Positions 44,640 through 52,657 of a DNA stretch of 64,000 nucleotides are shown here, piece after piece. Each line of letters opens with the position of its first letter. The stretch's first letter is position 1. The translations under genes were made by a program, and so were the position numbers. Source of the stretch: Aequorivita antarctica (GTDB lineage: Bacteria; Bacteroidota; Bacteroidia; Flavobacteriales; Flavobacteriaceae); contig NZ_VORT01000003.1 of the NCBI RefSeq assembly GCF_007997155.1, forward strand, positions 310,001 through 374,000, written 5' to 3'. The notes beneath the pieces are model-generated. The model ran no database searches and was not told the origin of the DNA. It worked only from the letters and a program-made list of their open reading frames with translations.

Positions 44640-45479
44640 TCAATTGCAACGCTCACCTTCCATAGCTACGTCATTTATGTCGCGAATAAACAATTGTACA
44701 TCGCTGTTGAAAATGCTTAACACAGCGGTCAAAGTACCGTTGCCTTCCGGAAGTCGAAAATTTTTGAAATCTGCATAGCCACTGGTTCTTAGTATAACGA
44801 TTTGTCCATCACAATTTTCAACATCTCTGTTAACTCCGTAGGTATTGGTTAGGTTTCCATAGTGTTCCACCCCTGCAATTCCATCTGGAAACTGCACGTC
44901 TTCAAATTGTACCAAAGTATTCAGTCTTTCAGAATTAGAAGTTTCGGCAATAGAAATAACTGTAGGAACCATTTCAGCGATTTCTGTGGAGCGAAGTATG
45001 CGACTTTCAAATTCTATTACATCAATTCTACCCACCTCATCCCCATCCTGAACACCTATTGTCGGCAGCCCAGCATATTCGCCAATGTAAAGACCGTTTA
45101 CGCGGAAGTAAATCTTACGGCCTGGTTCAAACTTGGTGTAAAGATCCGTGGAATTGGTAGAGATTGAAACCCCTGTCGTTGGGTTTTCAGGCGCATCTTG
45201 AATTACTAATGTTTTGTAGAAGTTTCCAGTTTCATCGCTTGAAACTACGTAAGCTTCTATATAAAGATCTCTTGCGGAACCGTCGCCGGCTTCAATTATT
45301 TTTGGTTCATAACCACGATAAATATCTTTTATAGTCTGAATATCTATATTAGCGGCAACATTTGGTTCTTGGCTGTTTATTTCAGGCGCGTTATAATCAT
45401 CATCCTGAACACAGGATGTAACAATCATTCCTAAAAAGAATAGGAAAAGTAGCAGTTTGCTATTTTTTAAATTTTTCAT
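44640..45479 (-). CDS. DUF5689 lipoprotein
   Basis: 279 residues. Lipobox in FFLGMIVTSCVQDDDYN. The mature part is a DUF5689 domain: ARDLYIEAYVVSSDETGNFY, TLVIQDAPENPTTGVSI, KIYFRVNGLYIGEYAGLPTI and LQFVDVQF-like VQFEDVQFPDGIAG. DUF5689 is an OB-fold-like surface domain. The gene lies 28 bp after the TonB receptor on the minus strand and is probably co-transcribed with it. Confidence 0.85.
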   Translation of the reverse strand: MKNLKNSKLLLFLFFLGMIVTSCVQDDDYNAPEINSQEPNVAANIDIQTIKDIYRGYEPKIIEAGDGSARDLYIEAYVVSSDETGNFYKTLVIQDAPENPTTGVSISTNSTDLYTKFEPGRKIYFRVNGLYIGEYAGLPTIGVQDGDEVGRIDVIEFESRILRSTEIAEMVPTVISIAETSNSERLNTLVQFEDVQFPDGIAGVEHYGNLTNTYGVNRDVENCDGQIVILRTSGYADFKNFRLPEGNGTLTAVLSIFNSDVQLFIRDINDVAMEGERCN

Positions 45480-45507
45480 CGTTTCTTAAATTAAATTTCT
45501 CAATCCG

Positions 45508-48297
45508 TTAAAATCGAACGTACAGATTTAAATAATATGTAGTTCCGTAACCATACCAATACTTTGATCCAAAAACTGGGGTTTCGTTTTTAGCATCTTC
45601 GGAAAGGGTTCGGTAGTTGGCGTTTCTTCCTTGCTCATAACCGCCAGTTTTGTATTTTTTGTCTAAAACGTTGTTGATGGTCGCAAAGAAACCAAAGTAG
45701 TAATCTTTAATTTTCCATGATTTTCCGCCCACAACGTTTACCAACATATAGTCGTCAAACTTTTCTTGTTTCAACAATTCCCTTGCCTTAGCTGGATCGT
45801 AATCATTGAAAGGAACGCCGTCTGTATCCAAATAAAAATTTCTGGTTCTTGAGAGTGATGAAACATCAACATAGGCATTGTTAAAATAGTTGGCAGTAGC
45901 TCCAAACCACCAGAAATCTGGATCGCGGTATTCAAACCCTACTTGATACGCCTGTTGTGGACCGCCTGCAACTTTATAATTCTCTATATATGCAGGACCG
46001 TAATCTACCGAAGATATTCTTTGTAGGGTTTCAGCATTAAGCGCGCCTCCAAAATCTGAAGTAATATATAAGTTTGGGTTGTTGTCATAGGTGTTCTGCC
46101 CATAGGCTGCGGCCCCTTTTAACTTAATGGTTGGCGTTACCTGGGCTTCAATACCTAATTCAGCTCCTATATTCTTTCTGTTTATCCCCGTAAGAATTTC
46201 TTGGATAAAACTGTTTTCCACTACCCTATCAACACCTTGAACGGAAATACCGTCAGCATAATAGAAAGAAATTTCCGAAGCTTCTTGCTTCAAGGTATAA
46301 TACCCAGTTAAACGCGCTTTAACGATTGGCGAACGGAAAATGTAACTTGCGTCTATGCTGATGTTTTTCTCTTCGGTCAAACCATTAACCGTTTCATTGT
46401 TTTGACGTGAATTGGAAAAAGAGTTGCGCAAGGTTGGCGCATCTGTGAAGTAAGCCGTGTTCACTTCAAAAGCGTGTCTTCCAAATATTTTATAGATACC
46501 ACCTACTTTGGCGCCATAGGTAGTAAAGTCAAGTTCTTTACTTTTTCCGTAGGAATTATCTGCGAAATTACCATTCCTATACAGGCCATTTCTTTGATAA
46601 TTTGTCTTCCCTATTTTTCCTGCAACATAAAAATCAACTTTTGAGTATGAAAACTGTGCTTGAGCAAAACCACTGTAATCAGTAGCATCCAATTCATAGT
46701 TATATTTAAAGATTTCTTCTTCGCCAATCACACGGTTTGGGTTGTTCAAATCGTTTTGGGCAGCATCGCCAAGTTCGAAAGTATCGATGTCTAAATAACC
46801 ATTTCCTCCCAACAAATCAATCATATTTGCAAAGTTGTTAGAGTTCAGATTTCGGTAGTTCAAAGAAGCAGTAATTTCAATATTTTCGGTTACTTGAGAA
46901 GTCAAAATAGTATTGGCAGAAAGTTGCTTGTCGTCGTTTCTATCTTCGTATAAATAATAACGCGAAGTCCCTCCATAGAAAACGTTGGTTTCATAAATAT
47001 CCTGCCAATCAATTTGACCATTATTCACAAACTCTGAGTATGCTTGATAGGCACCATCGTAATTTGGTCCATTTGGATCTGCCAAAAAGTAGCTCGGCAT
47101 TTTTTGATAATAGCTTGGATCTGGGTTTGGAGCATTATCGTAACCCAGGCGACTATTCCCTATTTTTCCATATTGGTAGGCAACATTAGTATTAAGCTGT
47201 GTTTTTTCTGAAATGTCCCAATAGTGGTTCAACATTATAATTGGTTCTTTAACTTCTTTAATCCGCGAGTTGCGGATTTCACCGTCTTGTTTTCCCCAAT
47301 ATGAATTATATCTGGTTCCTTTAAGGTCATAAACCTCTTGGGTAGATGCTGCAGTTTTCCCTCTGCGATTGGGCGTATAGAAAGCTGTAAGGTTCAAGCT
47401 ATGGGTATTGTTCAATTTCTTTTCTACGGAAGCAAAGAAAGAGTTGGCATCATAAAGACTTCCATCGTTATAACCTTCTTCTCCAAAACGTCTGGCAAGC
47501 AATACGGAATAAGCCCAACCGCTTGGAAGCAGGCCACTACTGTATGATCCCATTACGCGACCGCGGTAACTTCGGTTACTGCTAGCGTAGGAAATCCTTC
47601 CACCTTTGCGATATTGTGATGCTCGCATAATAATATTGGTAGTTCCAGCAAGGTGGCCAAAGTTGTATTCGTTTGCCGAAATTCCCATAGAGAACATTTG
47701 ATTGCGCTGTATGTCGTTCAGCCCACCCCAGTCAGACCATTGCGGTCTTCCGTCGTAGAGTTTGTTCATCTCTAAACCGTTGATAAGAACTTTTCCGTCT
47801 TCAGAATCGTAACCTCTTGGGCGAAAAAAAGTAGCACTGAAATCATAAGAAGCTGCGTTCAGAAACACATCTTTTGAAGCTTGAAGCAAGCCAGATACGT
47901 TGAAAGATGCTCCTTCGTCTTCGTCCAGTTGTTCGTCAGAAAGACTGATAACACCAATCTGTTCTTCAATCTCTTGCAAGTCAACGGATAAAAGAATTGA
48001 CTTTAAGTTAACTGGAGCATCACTTTGGATAGTAACCGGAATTTTCAGACTGGTATAGCCCTCTTTTGAAATCTCCAAAACTTGTTCCCCCTGAGGAAGG
48101 GTTTCCTGCGAAAAAGAAAAAAATCCTTCGGCATCAGTAGTAGTGCTAAAAATACTATTCTGAAGGCTAACTGTAACATCTGGAATGGGTTCGCTGGAGT
48201 TGGTATCAAGTATTCGTCCTTGTACAATGGCCTCTTGGGCAAATGAAGACAGCCCAGCCAAAAAAACCACATACCCTATAAAAATGAAGCGTCTCAT
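45508..48297 (-). CDS. TonB-dependent receptor with carboxypeptidase-like N-domain
   Basis: 929 residues. Signal peptide (IGYVVFLAGLSSFAQ), a CarboxypepD_reg domain (about 23-100, VQGRILDTNSSEPIPDVTVS), a plug domain (FNVSGLLQASKDVFLNAASY; FFRPRGYDSEDGKVLINGL) and a beta-barrel ending in aromatic YYLNLYVRF. The substrate is unknown. With the downstream DUF5689 lipoprotein and the divergent secreted endonuclease/phosphatase-family gene it forms a common flavobacterial locus, which might handle nucleic acid or phosphate (inference). Confidence 0.92.
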   Translation of the reverse strand: MRRFIFIGYVVFLAGLSSFAQEAIVQGRILDTNSSEPIPDVTVSLQNSIFSTTTDAEGFFSFSQETLPQGEQVLEISKEGYTSLKIPVTIQSDAPVNLKSILLSVDLQEIEEQIGVISLSDEQLDEDEGASFNVSGLLQASKDVFLNAASYDFSATFFRPRGYDSEDGKVLINGLEMNKLYDGRPQWSDWGGLNDIQRNQMFSMGISANEYNFGHLAGTTNIIMRASQYRKGGRISYASSNRSYRGRVMGSYSSGLLPSGWAYSVLLARRFGEEGYNDGSLYDANSFFASVEKKLNNTHSLNLTAFYTPNRRGKTAASTQEVYDLKGTRYNSYWGKQDGEIRNSRIKEVKEPIIMLNHYWDISEKTQLNTNVAYQYGKIGNSRLGYDNAPNPDPSYYQKMPSYFLADPNGPNYDGAYQAYSEFVNNGQIDWQDIYETNVFYGGTSRYYLYEDRNDDKQLSANTILTSQVTENIEITASLNYRNLNSNNFANMIDLLGGNGYLDIDTFELGDAAQNDLNNPNRVIGEEEIFKYNYELDATDYSGFAQAQFSYSKVDFYVAGKIGKTNYQRNGLYRNGNFADNSYGKSKELDFTTYGAKVGGIYKIFGRHAFEVNTAYFTDAPTLRNSFSNSRQNNETVNGLTEEKNISIDASYIFRSPIVKARLTGYYTLKQEASEISFYYADGISVQGVDRVVENSFIQEILTGINRKNIGAELGIEAQVTPTIKLKGAAAYGQNTYDNNPNLYITSDFGGALNAETLQRISSVDYGPAYIENYKVAGGPQQAYQVGFEYRDPDFWWFGATANYFNNAYVDVSSLSRTRNFYLDTDGVPFNDYDPAKARELLKQEKFDDYMLVNVVGGKSWKIKDYYFGFFATINNVLDKKYKTGGYEQGRNANYRTLSEDAKNETPVFGSKYWYGYGTTYYLNLYVRF

Positions 48298-48413
48298 CTT
48301 TAAATATGAATTTTATCGGGGAGAATGTAATAGGGGAGAATTTTACTAATAAGGTATAAATTTAATAAAAATATTATTATATATTAAATATATTTGTTAA
48401 GTTTTTATGATTA

Positions 48414-49487
48414 ATGATTATAAAGAAGATGGAAAAACTCTTTCAATACCCACTTTTTCTATGTTTATTTTATGTTGCTTTTTCATTTTCCCAAACCGAA
48501 AAAGAATATAAAATAAATACGATTGCCTTTTACAATCTTGAAAATCTTTTTGACTACGAAGACGATCCACTTATTTTTGATGATGACCGCACTCCAGAAG
48601 GTAAAGATCATTGGACCAAGGAAATTTACGAAGCTAAACTGGTGAATATGGCAAAGGTGATTTCAGAGATTGGAGAAGACATTACAAGCACTTCCCCCGC
48701 TTTGATAGGCGTAAGCGAAATAGAAAACCGTCGCGTACTGGAAGATCTTTTAAACCAAAAACCTTTGGTGAACAAGGATTATGGCATTGTACACTTTGAT
48801 AGCCCAGACCGTCGCGGTATCGACGTAGCATTACTTTACCAAAAGAGACTCTTCACACCCACAAATTATAAAGCTTATGAGTTAATAATTTATGACGACC
48901 AAGATCGCAGTAAGCGGGTCTATACACGTGACCAATTATTGGTGAGCGGTATGCTGGACGGCGAAAAGATTAATATAATTGTAAACCATTGGCCCTCCCG
49001 AAGCGGTGGTGAAGAAAGAAGCCGGCCAAAAAGAATAAAAGCCGCAGAGCTGAACAAACATATAATGGATTCATTGTTTAGTGAAGATCCGTACGCAAAA
49101 ATTATAACCATGGGCGATTTGAATGACGATCCCGTAAGCCCGAGCATAAAGGACGTGCTGAAAAGCAAGAGCGAAAGACAAGACATGAAAGTGAAAGAAC
49201 TGTACAACCCAATGGAGAATATGTATAAAAAGGGGTTGGGTACACTCGCCTACCGTGACGCATGGAACCTTTTTGACCAAATAATAATTTCAACGGAGTT
49301 GACCAAAAAAGATTATTCTTCCTATCGTTTTTATAAAGCTGGGATTTTTAATAAAAATTATTTGACCACCCCACATGGTCAATACAAAGGCTACCCGTTC
49401 CGTAGTTTTGTAAATGGTTATACAGGTGGGTATAGCGATCACTTTCCTGTCTATATTTATTTGATAAAGGAAAAGATTTCTAACTAG
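48414..49487 (+). CDS. Secreted endonuclease/exonuclease/phosphatase-family protein
   Basis: 357 residues; ATG 48429 is an equally good start. Signal peptide (YPLFLCLFYVAFSFSQ). EEP catalytic motifs: IAFYNLENLFD (Asn/Glu metal site), ALIGVSEIENRRVLEDL, GIDVALLYQ, IIVNHWPSRSGG, MGDLNDDPVSPS and YSDHFPVYIY (final Asp-His). All are intact, so hydrolysis of a phosphodiester is likely. Transcribed divergently from the TonB receptor. Confidence 0.9.
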   Translation: MIIKKMEKLFQYPLFLCLFYVAFSFSQTEKEYKINTIAFYNLENLFDYEDDPLIFDDDRTPEGKDHWTKEIYEAKLVNMAKVISEIGEDITSTSPALIGVSEIENRRVLEDLLNQKPLVNKDYGIVHFDSPDRRGIDVALLYQKRLFTPTNYKAYELIIYDDQDRSKRVYTRDQLLVSGMLDGEKINIIVNHWPSRSGGEERSRPKRIKAAELNKHIMDSLFSEDPYAKIITMGDLNDDPVSPSIKDVLKSKSERQDMKVKELYNPMENMYKKGLGTLAYRDAWNLFDQIIISTELTKKDYSSYRFYKAGIFNKNYLTTPHGQYKGYPFRSFVNGYTGGYSDHFPVYIYLIKEKISN

Positions 49488-49573
49488 GGATTATTAAAGA
49501 ATTAAAAAAGATACAGCTGCGCTACTAATTGCAAGTCTACCCAATAAAAAAATTTTATTAACGTTAAAGATTC

Positions 49574-49975
49574 GTGTTAAAAGCGCTAAAAATTTTCTTC
49601 CTCTCCTTTTATACCTTGGGAACATTTTGTTTGCCGATGGGAAATTTCTCAGTGTTGCCCAATCTTTCCGAAATGTATAGTCACTGCAAAACACAGGAAG
49701 ATAAAGATATGACACCATTCGACTTTGTAACGGACCATCTTTTAAATCTCGATGGAATGTTTGACAAACACGATAATGGCGACGAGCAGAAACCGCATAC
49801 CCCACTGCAAACACAGAATCATTCACAAATAACTTTATTCCAATTTATAAGTCCGTTTACTTTTAAAACGGCTACTTTTAAAAGTATTGAGCCGAAAGAA
49901 ATCATTTATTCTTCTGAAAATCTTTCTGTTTCAAATTATGTCTCAAAAGTCTTCCACCCTCCTATAACTGCTTGA
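49574..49975 (+). CDS. Small membrane or exported protein with His/Asp-rich middle, unknown
   Basis: 133 residues from a GTG start. Hydrophobic N-terminus (IFFLSFYTLGTFCLP), then a middle with GMFDKHDNGDEQKPHTPLQT and NHSQITLFQF. Not recognised. Similar-looking short proteins precede metal-efflux genes in Bacteroidota, but none is here. It is the first gene of a co-directional group (49574-52068). Confidence 0.5.
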   Translation: MLKALKIFFLSFYTLGTFCLPMGNFSVLPNLSEMYSHCKTQEDKDMTPFDFVTDHLLNLDGMFDKHDNGDEQKPHTPLQTQNHSQITLFQFISPFTFKTATFKSIEPKEIIYSSENLSVSNYVSKVFHPPITA

Positions 49976-50042
49976 TTTATATTTTTATAACTTCGTTTTA
50001 ATTTCAAGCGGAGCATTCAGTATTAATTTAAATAAGCAAAAA

Positions 50043-50483
50043 ATGAAAAATATATTTTTAGTTGCCTTGGCCATTTTATGCGCCAGCGCAACAGGTTGTG
50101 CACAAAAAAAAGTGTCAAATGCAGTAGATTCCGCTTTCAAAACAAAATTTTCTAACGCCACTAATGTTTCTTGGGATAAAGAAAATGATCACGAATATGA
50201 AGCCGAATTTAAAATAAACGGTGTAAATTATTCTGCAAACTTTTCCGATACCGGAAAATGGCTGGAAACCGAGCAAGTGATTACTTACGAGGAATTACCA
50301 CAATCGGTAAAGCAAAGCTTTATGGCTTCCCACAAAGACGCCAAAGTAAAAGGAGTTGCAAAAATAGATACCTCTGAAGGCGAAACCCGCTATGAAATAG
50401 AAGTAAAACAGCTTTTAAGTTCAGAAGAACTGTTTTATGACGCAAACGGAAAAGAGCTTCAGGATGACGATTCAGAGGATTGA
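50043..50483 (+). CDS. PepSY-like periplasmic protein
   Basis: 146 residues. Signal peptide with a possible lipobox (LAILCASATGCAQKK). Two PepSY-like repeats: AFKTKFSNATNVSWDKENDH and SFMASHKDAKVKGVAKIDTS, each of the 'F-x-x-x-F-P-x-A-x-x-V-x-W' type, with the second ending LFYDANGKEL. The fold is BLIP-like; function unknown, often linked to envelope or metal stress. Confidence 0.82.
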   Translation: MKNIFLVALAILCASATGCAQKKVSNAVDSAFKTKFSNATNVSWDKENDHEYEAEFKINGVNYSANFSDTGKWLETEQVITYEELPQSVKQSFMASHKDAKVKGVAKIDTSEGETRYEIEVKQLLSSEELFYDANGKELQDDDSED

Positions 50484-50491
50484 AATAACCC

Positions 50492-50526
50492 AAAAGGCAG
50501 CGCATTTTGATGTGCTGCCTTTTTTA
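50492..50526 (+). terminator. Terminator after the PepSY-like gene
   Basis: Stem AAAGGCAGCGCA / TGTGCTGCCTTT with a TTTTGA loop (one G-T pair), followed by T's. Confidence 0.8.
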
Positions 50527-50541
50527 AAAACTTTTAAAACT

Positions 50542-51306
50542 ATGAAAACCAAACTTATAATCCTTTTGCTTTTTCTTTCAATCAATAACATGTTTTCACA
50601 GGAAATTACAAAAACGGATAGTATTGTTCCTATAAAAAAGGACTATCTAAAATTTGATTACAAGGCGTTAATTATTCCTTCCGCATTTATGGCTTATGGA
50701 ATTATTGGCATTGAGAGCGATGGTTTAAAAGGTTTTAACGCCAATATTCGGGAAGAAGTAACGGAAGATATTGACGATAAATTCACCATTGACGATTTTT
50801 CGCAATACGCTCCCGCCATAGCAGTTTACGGACTCAATCTTTTTGGAGTTGAAGGCAAAAACAATTTTAAAGACCGGAGTATTATTTTGGGCACATCCTA
50901 CCTGCTTATGGGAACTTGGGTTACCGTAATGAAGAAAACAACCCGAATTGAACGACCCGATAAAAGTGGTTTTAATTCTTTTCCATCTGGACATACTGCC
51001 ACTGCTTTTGCAAGTGCAGAATTTTTGTGGCAAGAGTATAAAGATGTTTCCTTTTGGTATGGAATCTCAGGATATGTTGTTGCAACTGGAACAGGTTTTT
51101 TCAGAATATACAACGACAAACATTGGCTTACGGATGTGGCGATGGGTGCTGGAATTGGAATCCTAACCACGAAAATTGCGTATTGGGTCTTTCCGCTTAT
51201 GGAAAATCACATCTTTAATAGGAAGGAAAATCGAACCACAGCGATGGTCGCACCGTTTTATAACGGCAAGCAACTTGGGGCAGGGATTCTTTTTAAAATC
51301 AATTAA
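50542..51306 (+). CDS. PAP2-family membrane phosphatase
   Basis: 254 residues from ATG 50542. The three PAP2 motifs are present: KKTTRIERPDKSG, SFPSGHTATAFASAEF (His in the PSGH box) and GFFRIYNDKHWLTDVAMGAG. Signal peptide and several hydrophobic helices. It could act on undecaprenyl diphosphate or on lipid phosphates such as phosphatidylglycerol phosphate; the sequence does not decide. It lies 9 bp before the next gene. Confidence 0.9.
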   Translation: MKTKLIILLLFLSINNMFSQEITKTDSIVPIKKDYLKFDYKALIIPSAFMAYGIIGIESDGLKGFNANIREEVTEDIDDKFTIDDFSQYAPAIAVYGLNLFGVEGKNNFKDRSIILGTSYLLMGTWVTVMKKTTRIERPDKSGFNSFPSGHTATAFASAEFLWQEYKDVSFWYGISGYVVATGTGFFRIYNDKHWLTDVAMGAGIGILTTKIAYWVFPLMENHIFNRKENRTTAMVAPFYNGKQLGAGILFKIN

Positions 51307-51315
51307 AACAAAAAC

Positions 51316-52068
51316 ATGAAAGACTTAAATAAAGTAGCAGAAATAACCTTAATCTTTTGGTTGATGAAGATTATAGCGACAACCCTCGGCGAAACCTTGG
51401 GCGATTTTTTATCAATGACTCTCAACTTAGGATACGCCATCGGTATTGGCATAACTGCCGTTTTCTTTTTTACCGTTCTTTTGATTCAGTTATTTTCAAA
51501 AAAATACATTCCCGTTTTCTTTTGGCTGGTTATTATAGCGACTACGACTTTGGGAACAGAGATTTCAGATTTTATGGACCGAAGTTTACAATTGGGCTAT
51601 ACTCTTGGCAGTACAATTCTTTTTGCCTGTTTGTTGTTTACGCTATTCCTTTGGCACAAAAAATTCAAAAGCCTAAGTGTGTTTCCGATTTTCGACAAGA
51701 ATAAGGAAATTTTCTATTGGATAGCAATTTTATTTTCGAACAGCTTGGGAACCGCATTTGGAGATTACCTCAGTGATGTTGTAGGCTTGAGCTATTTGAA
51801 TGGTGCTTTGGTTACAGCAAGTATCATTTTAATTGTAGTCTTACTTCATTATTTCACCAAAATAAACCAAATCGTCCTCTTTTGGGTTGCGTTTGTATTT
51901 ACCCGTCCTTTCGGAGCTACCTTTGGCGATTTTTTGACCAAACCCATTTCAAAAGGAGGACTGGATCTAGGCACGCTGAATGCATCAATAGTCTCAGTAA
52001 TCTTAATTGGTATTTTGATAGTTGTTTCACACAAACGGCTACAAACAGCAAACGAACAAGCTCAATAA
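51316..52068 (+). CDS. COG4705-like integral membrane protein with four internal repeats
   Basis: 250 residues. Four repeats of about 60 residues, each with a [TAE]-x-x-[GS]-D-[FY] motif in a membrane helix: TTLGETLGDFLSMTLNLGYA, TTLGTEISDFMDRSLQLGYT, NSLGTAFGDYLSDVVGLSYL and RPFGATFGDFLTKPISKGGL. Each is followed by a hydrophobic helix. This matches COG4705 membrane proteins. Acidic residues repeated inside membrane helices suggest an ion-transport role (inference). It overlaps nothing and is tightly coupled to the PAP2 gene. Confidence 0.75.
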   Translation: MKDLNKVAEITLIFWLMKIIATTLGETLGDFLSMTLNLGYAIGIGITAVFFFTVLLIQLFSKKYIPVFFWLVIIATTTLGTEISDFMDRSLQLGYTLGSTILFACLLFTLFLWHKKFKSLSVFPIFDKNKEIFYWIAILFSNSLGTAFGDYLSDVVGLSYLNGALVTASIILIVVLLHYFTKINQIVLFWVAFVFTRPFGATFGDFLTKPISKGGLDLGTLNASIVSVILIGILIVVSHKRLQTANEQAQ

Positions 52069-52072
52069 TATT

Positions 52073-52106
52073 AAAAAAGGCGCCTTAAAATTTGGGCGCC
52101 TTTTTT
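52073..52106. terminator. Bidirectional terminator
   Basis: AAAAAAGGCGCC / GGCGCCTTTTTT with a 10-nt loop, between convergent genes. Confidence 0.88.
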
Positions 52107-52121
52107 AAAACATATTCATTT

Positions 52122-52562
52122 TTAGAACCATTGACCCCAAGGAATTCGGCTGAGCATTAAAACCAATGCAATGGTATAGAATATTGCAAGAGTCTTAAAT
52201 TTCCCATTAGAAAGGAGTTTCTTTTTGTGTTTTGAATAACCGATTGTTATAAAGACTACCGTTAAAATCATTACGAAAGGATGTTCTACTGCATAAAGCC
52301 TAAATTGAGAATTCTTCATTACTTCTCCCATCCCTAATTTGGTAATATTTTGTAATCCCATAGGCGAAACAAAATAGAGAACAAGTCCTATGAGAAGCTG
52401 AATGTGCGTTACAATAAGTGCGAATAGTGAAATTCTAAAATCCTTAGCGCTGTATTCTCTTTTTGAGAAAAACCCCGCAAGCGCATTTATTGTCGCGAGC
52501 AAAACAACCAAAAGAACTAAATACGCCCAATAAGAGTGAATGAATTGTACAGAAGTAACCAT
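52122..52562 (-). CDS. Small four-helix membrane protein, cytochrome b-like
   Basis: 146 residues, four hydrophobic helices (about 10-30, 46-64, 92-108 and 122-140). Histidines lie in three of them: FIHSYWAYLVL, LIVTHIQLLIGLVLYF and AVEHPFVMILTVVF. That pattern and the end LSRIPWGQWF fit the flavobacterial proteins often annotated 'cytochrome B'. Heme binding is not proven. A -7-like element TATCTTTG lies at 52586-52593 (minus). Confidence 0.65.
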   Translation of the reverse strand: MVTSVQFIHSYWAYLVLLVVLLATINALAGFFSKREYSAKDFRISLFALIVTHIQLLIGLVLYFVSPMGLQNITKLGMGEVMKNSQFRLYAVEHPFVMILTVVFITIGYSKHKKKLLSNGKFKTLAIFYTIALVLMLSRIPWGQWF

Positions 52563-52607
52563 AGTGTCTATTTTTTAAAGTGTTCCAAAGATAAGATATA
52601 TAAACAA

Positions 52608-52638
52608 AAAAAATGCCCCAAAAGTTTGGGGCATTTTA
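52608..52638 (-). terminator. Terminator of the second TonB receptor gene
   Basis: AAATGCCCCAAA / TTTGGGGCATTT, a near-perfect palindrome with T's following on the minus strand. Confidence 0.85.
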
Positions 52639-52657
52639 TAAACTATAAAATCAATTT

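Noticed and set aside
51357-51704. 115-codon frame inside the four-repeat membrane protein gene
   Set aside because: It is a +1-frame reading of a gene whose repeats are clear; the translation lacks hydrophobic organisation.
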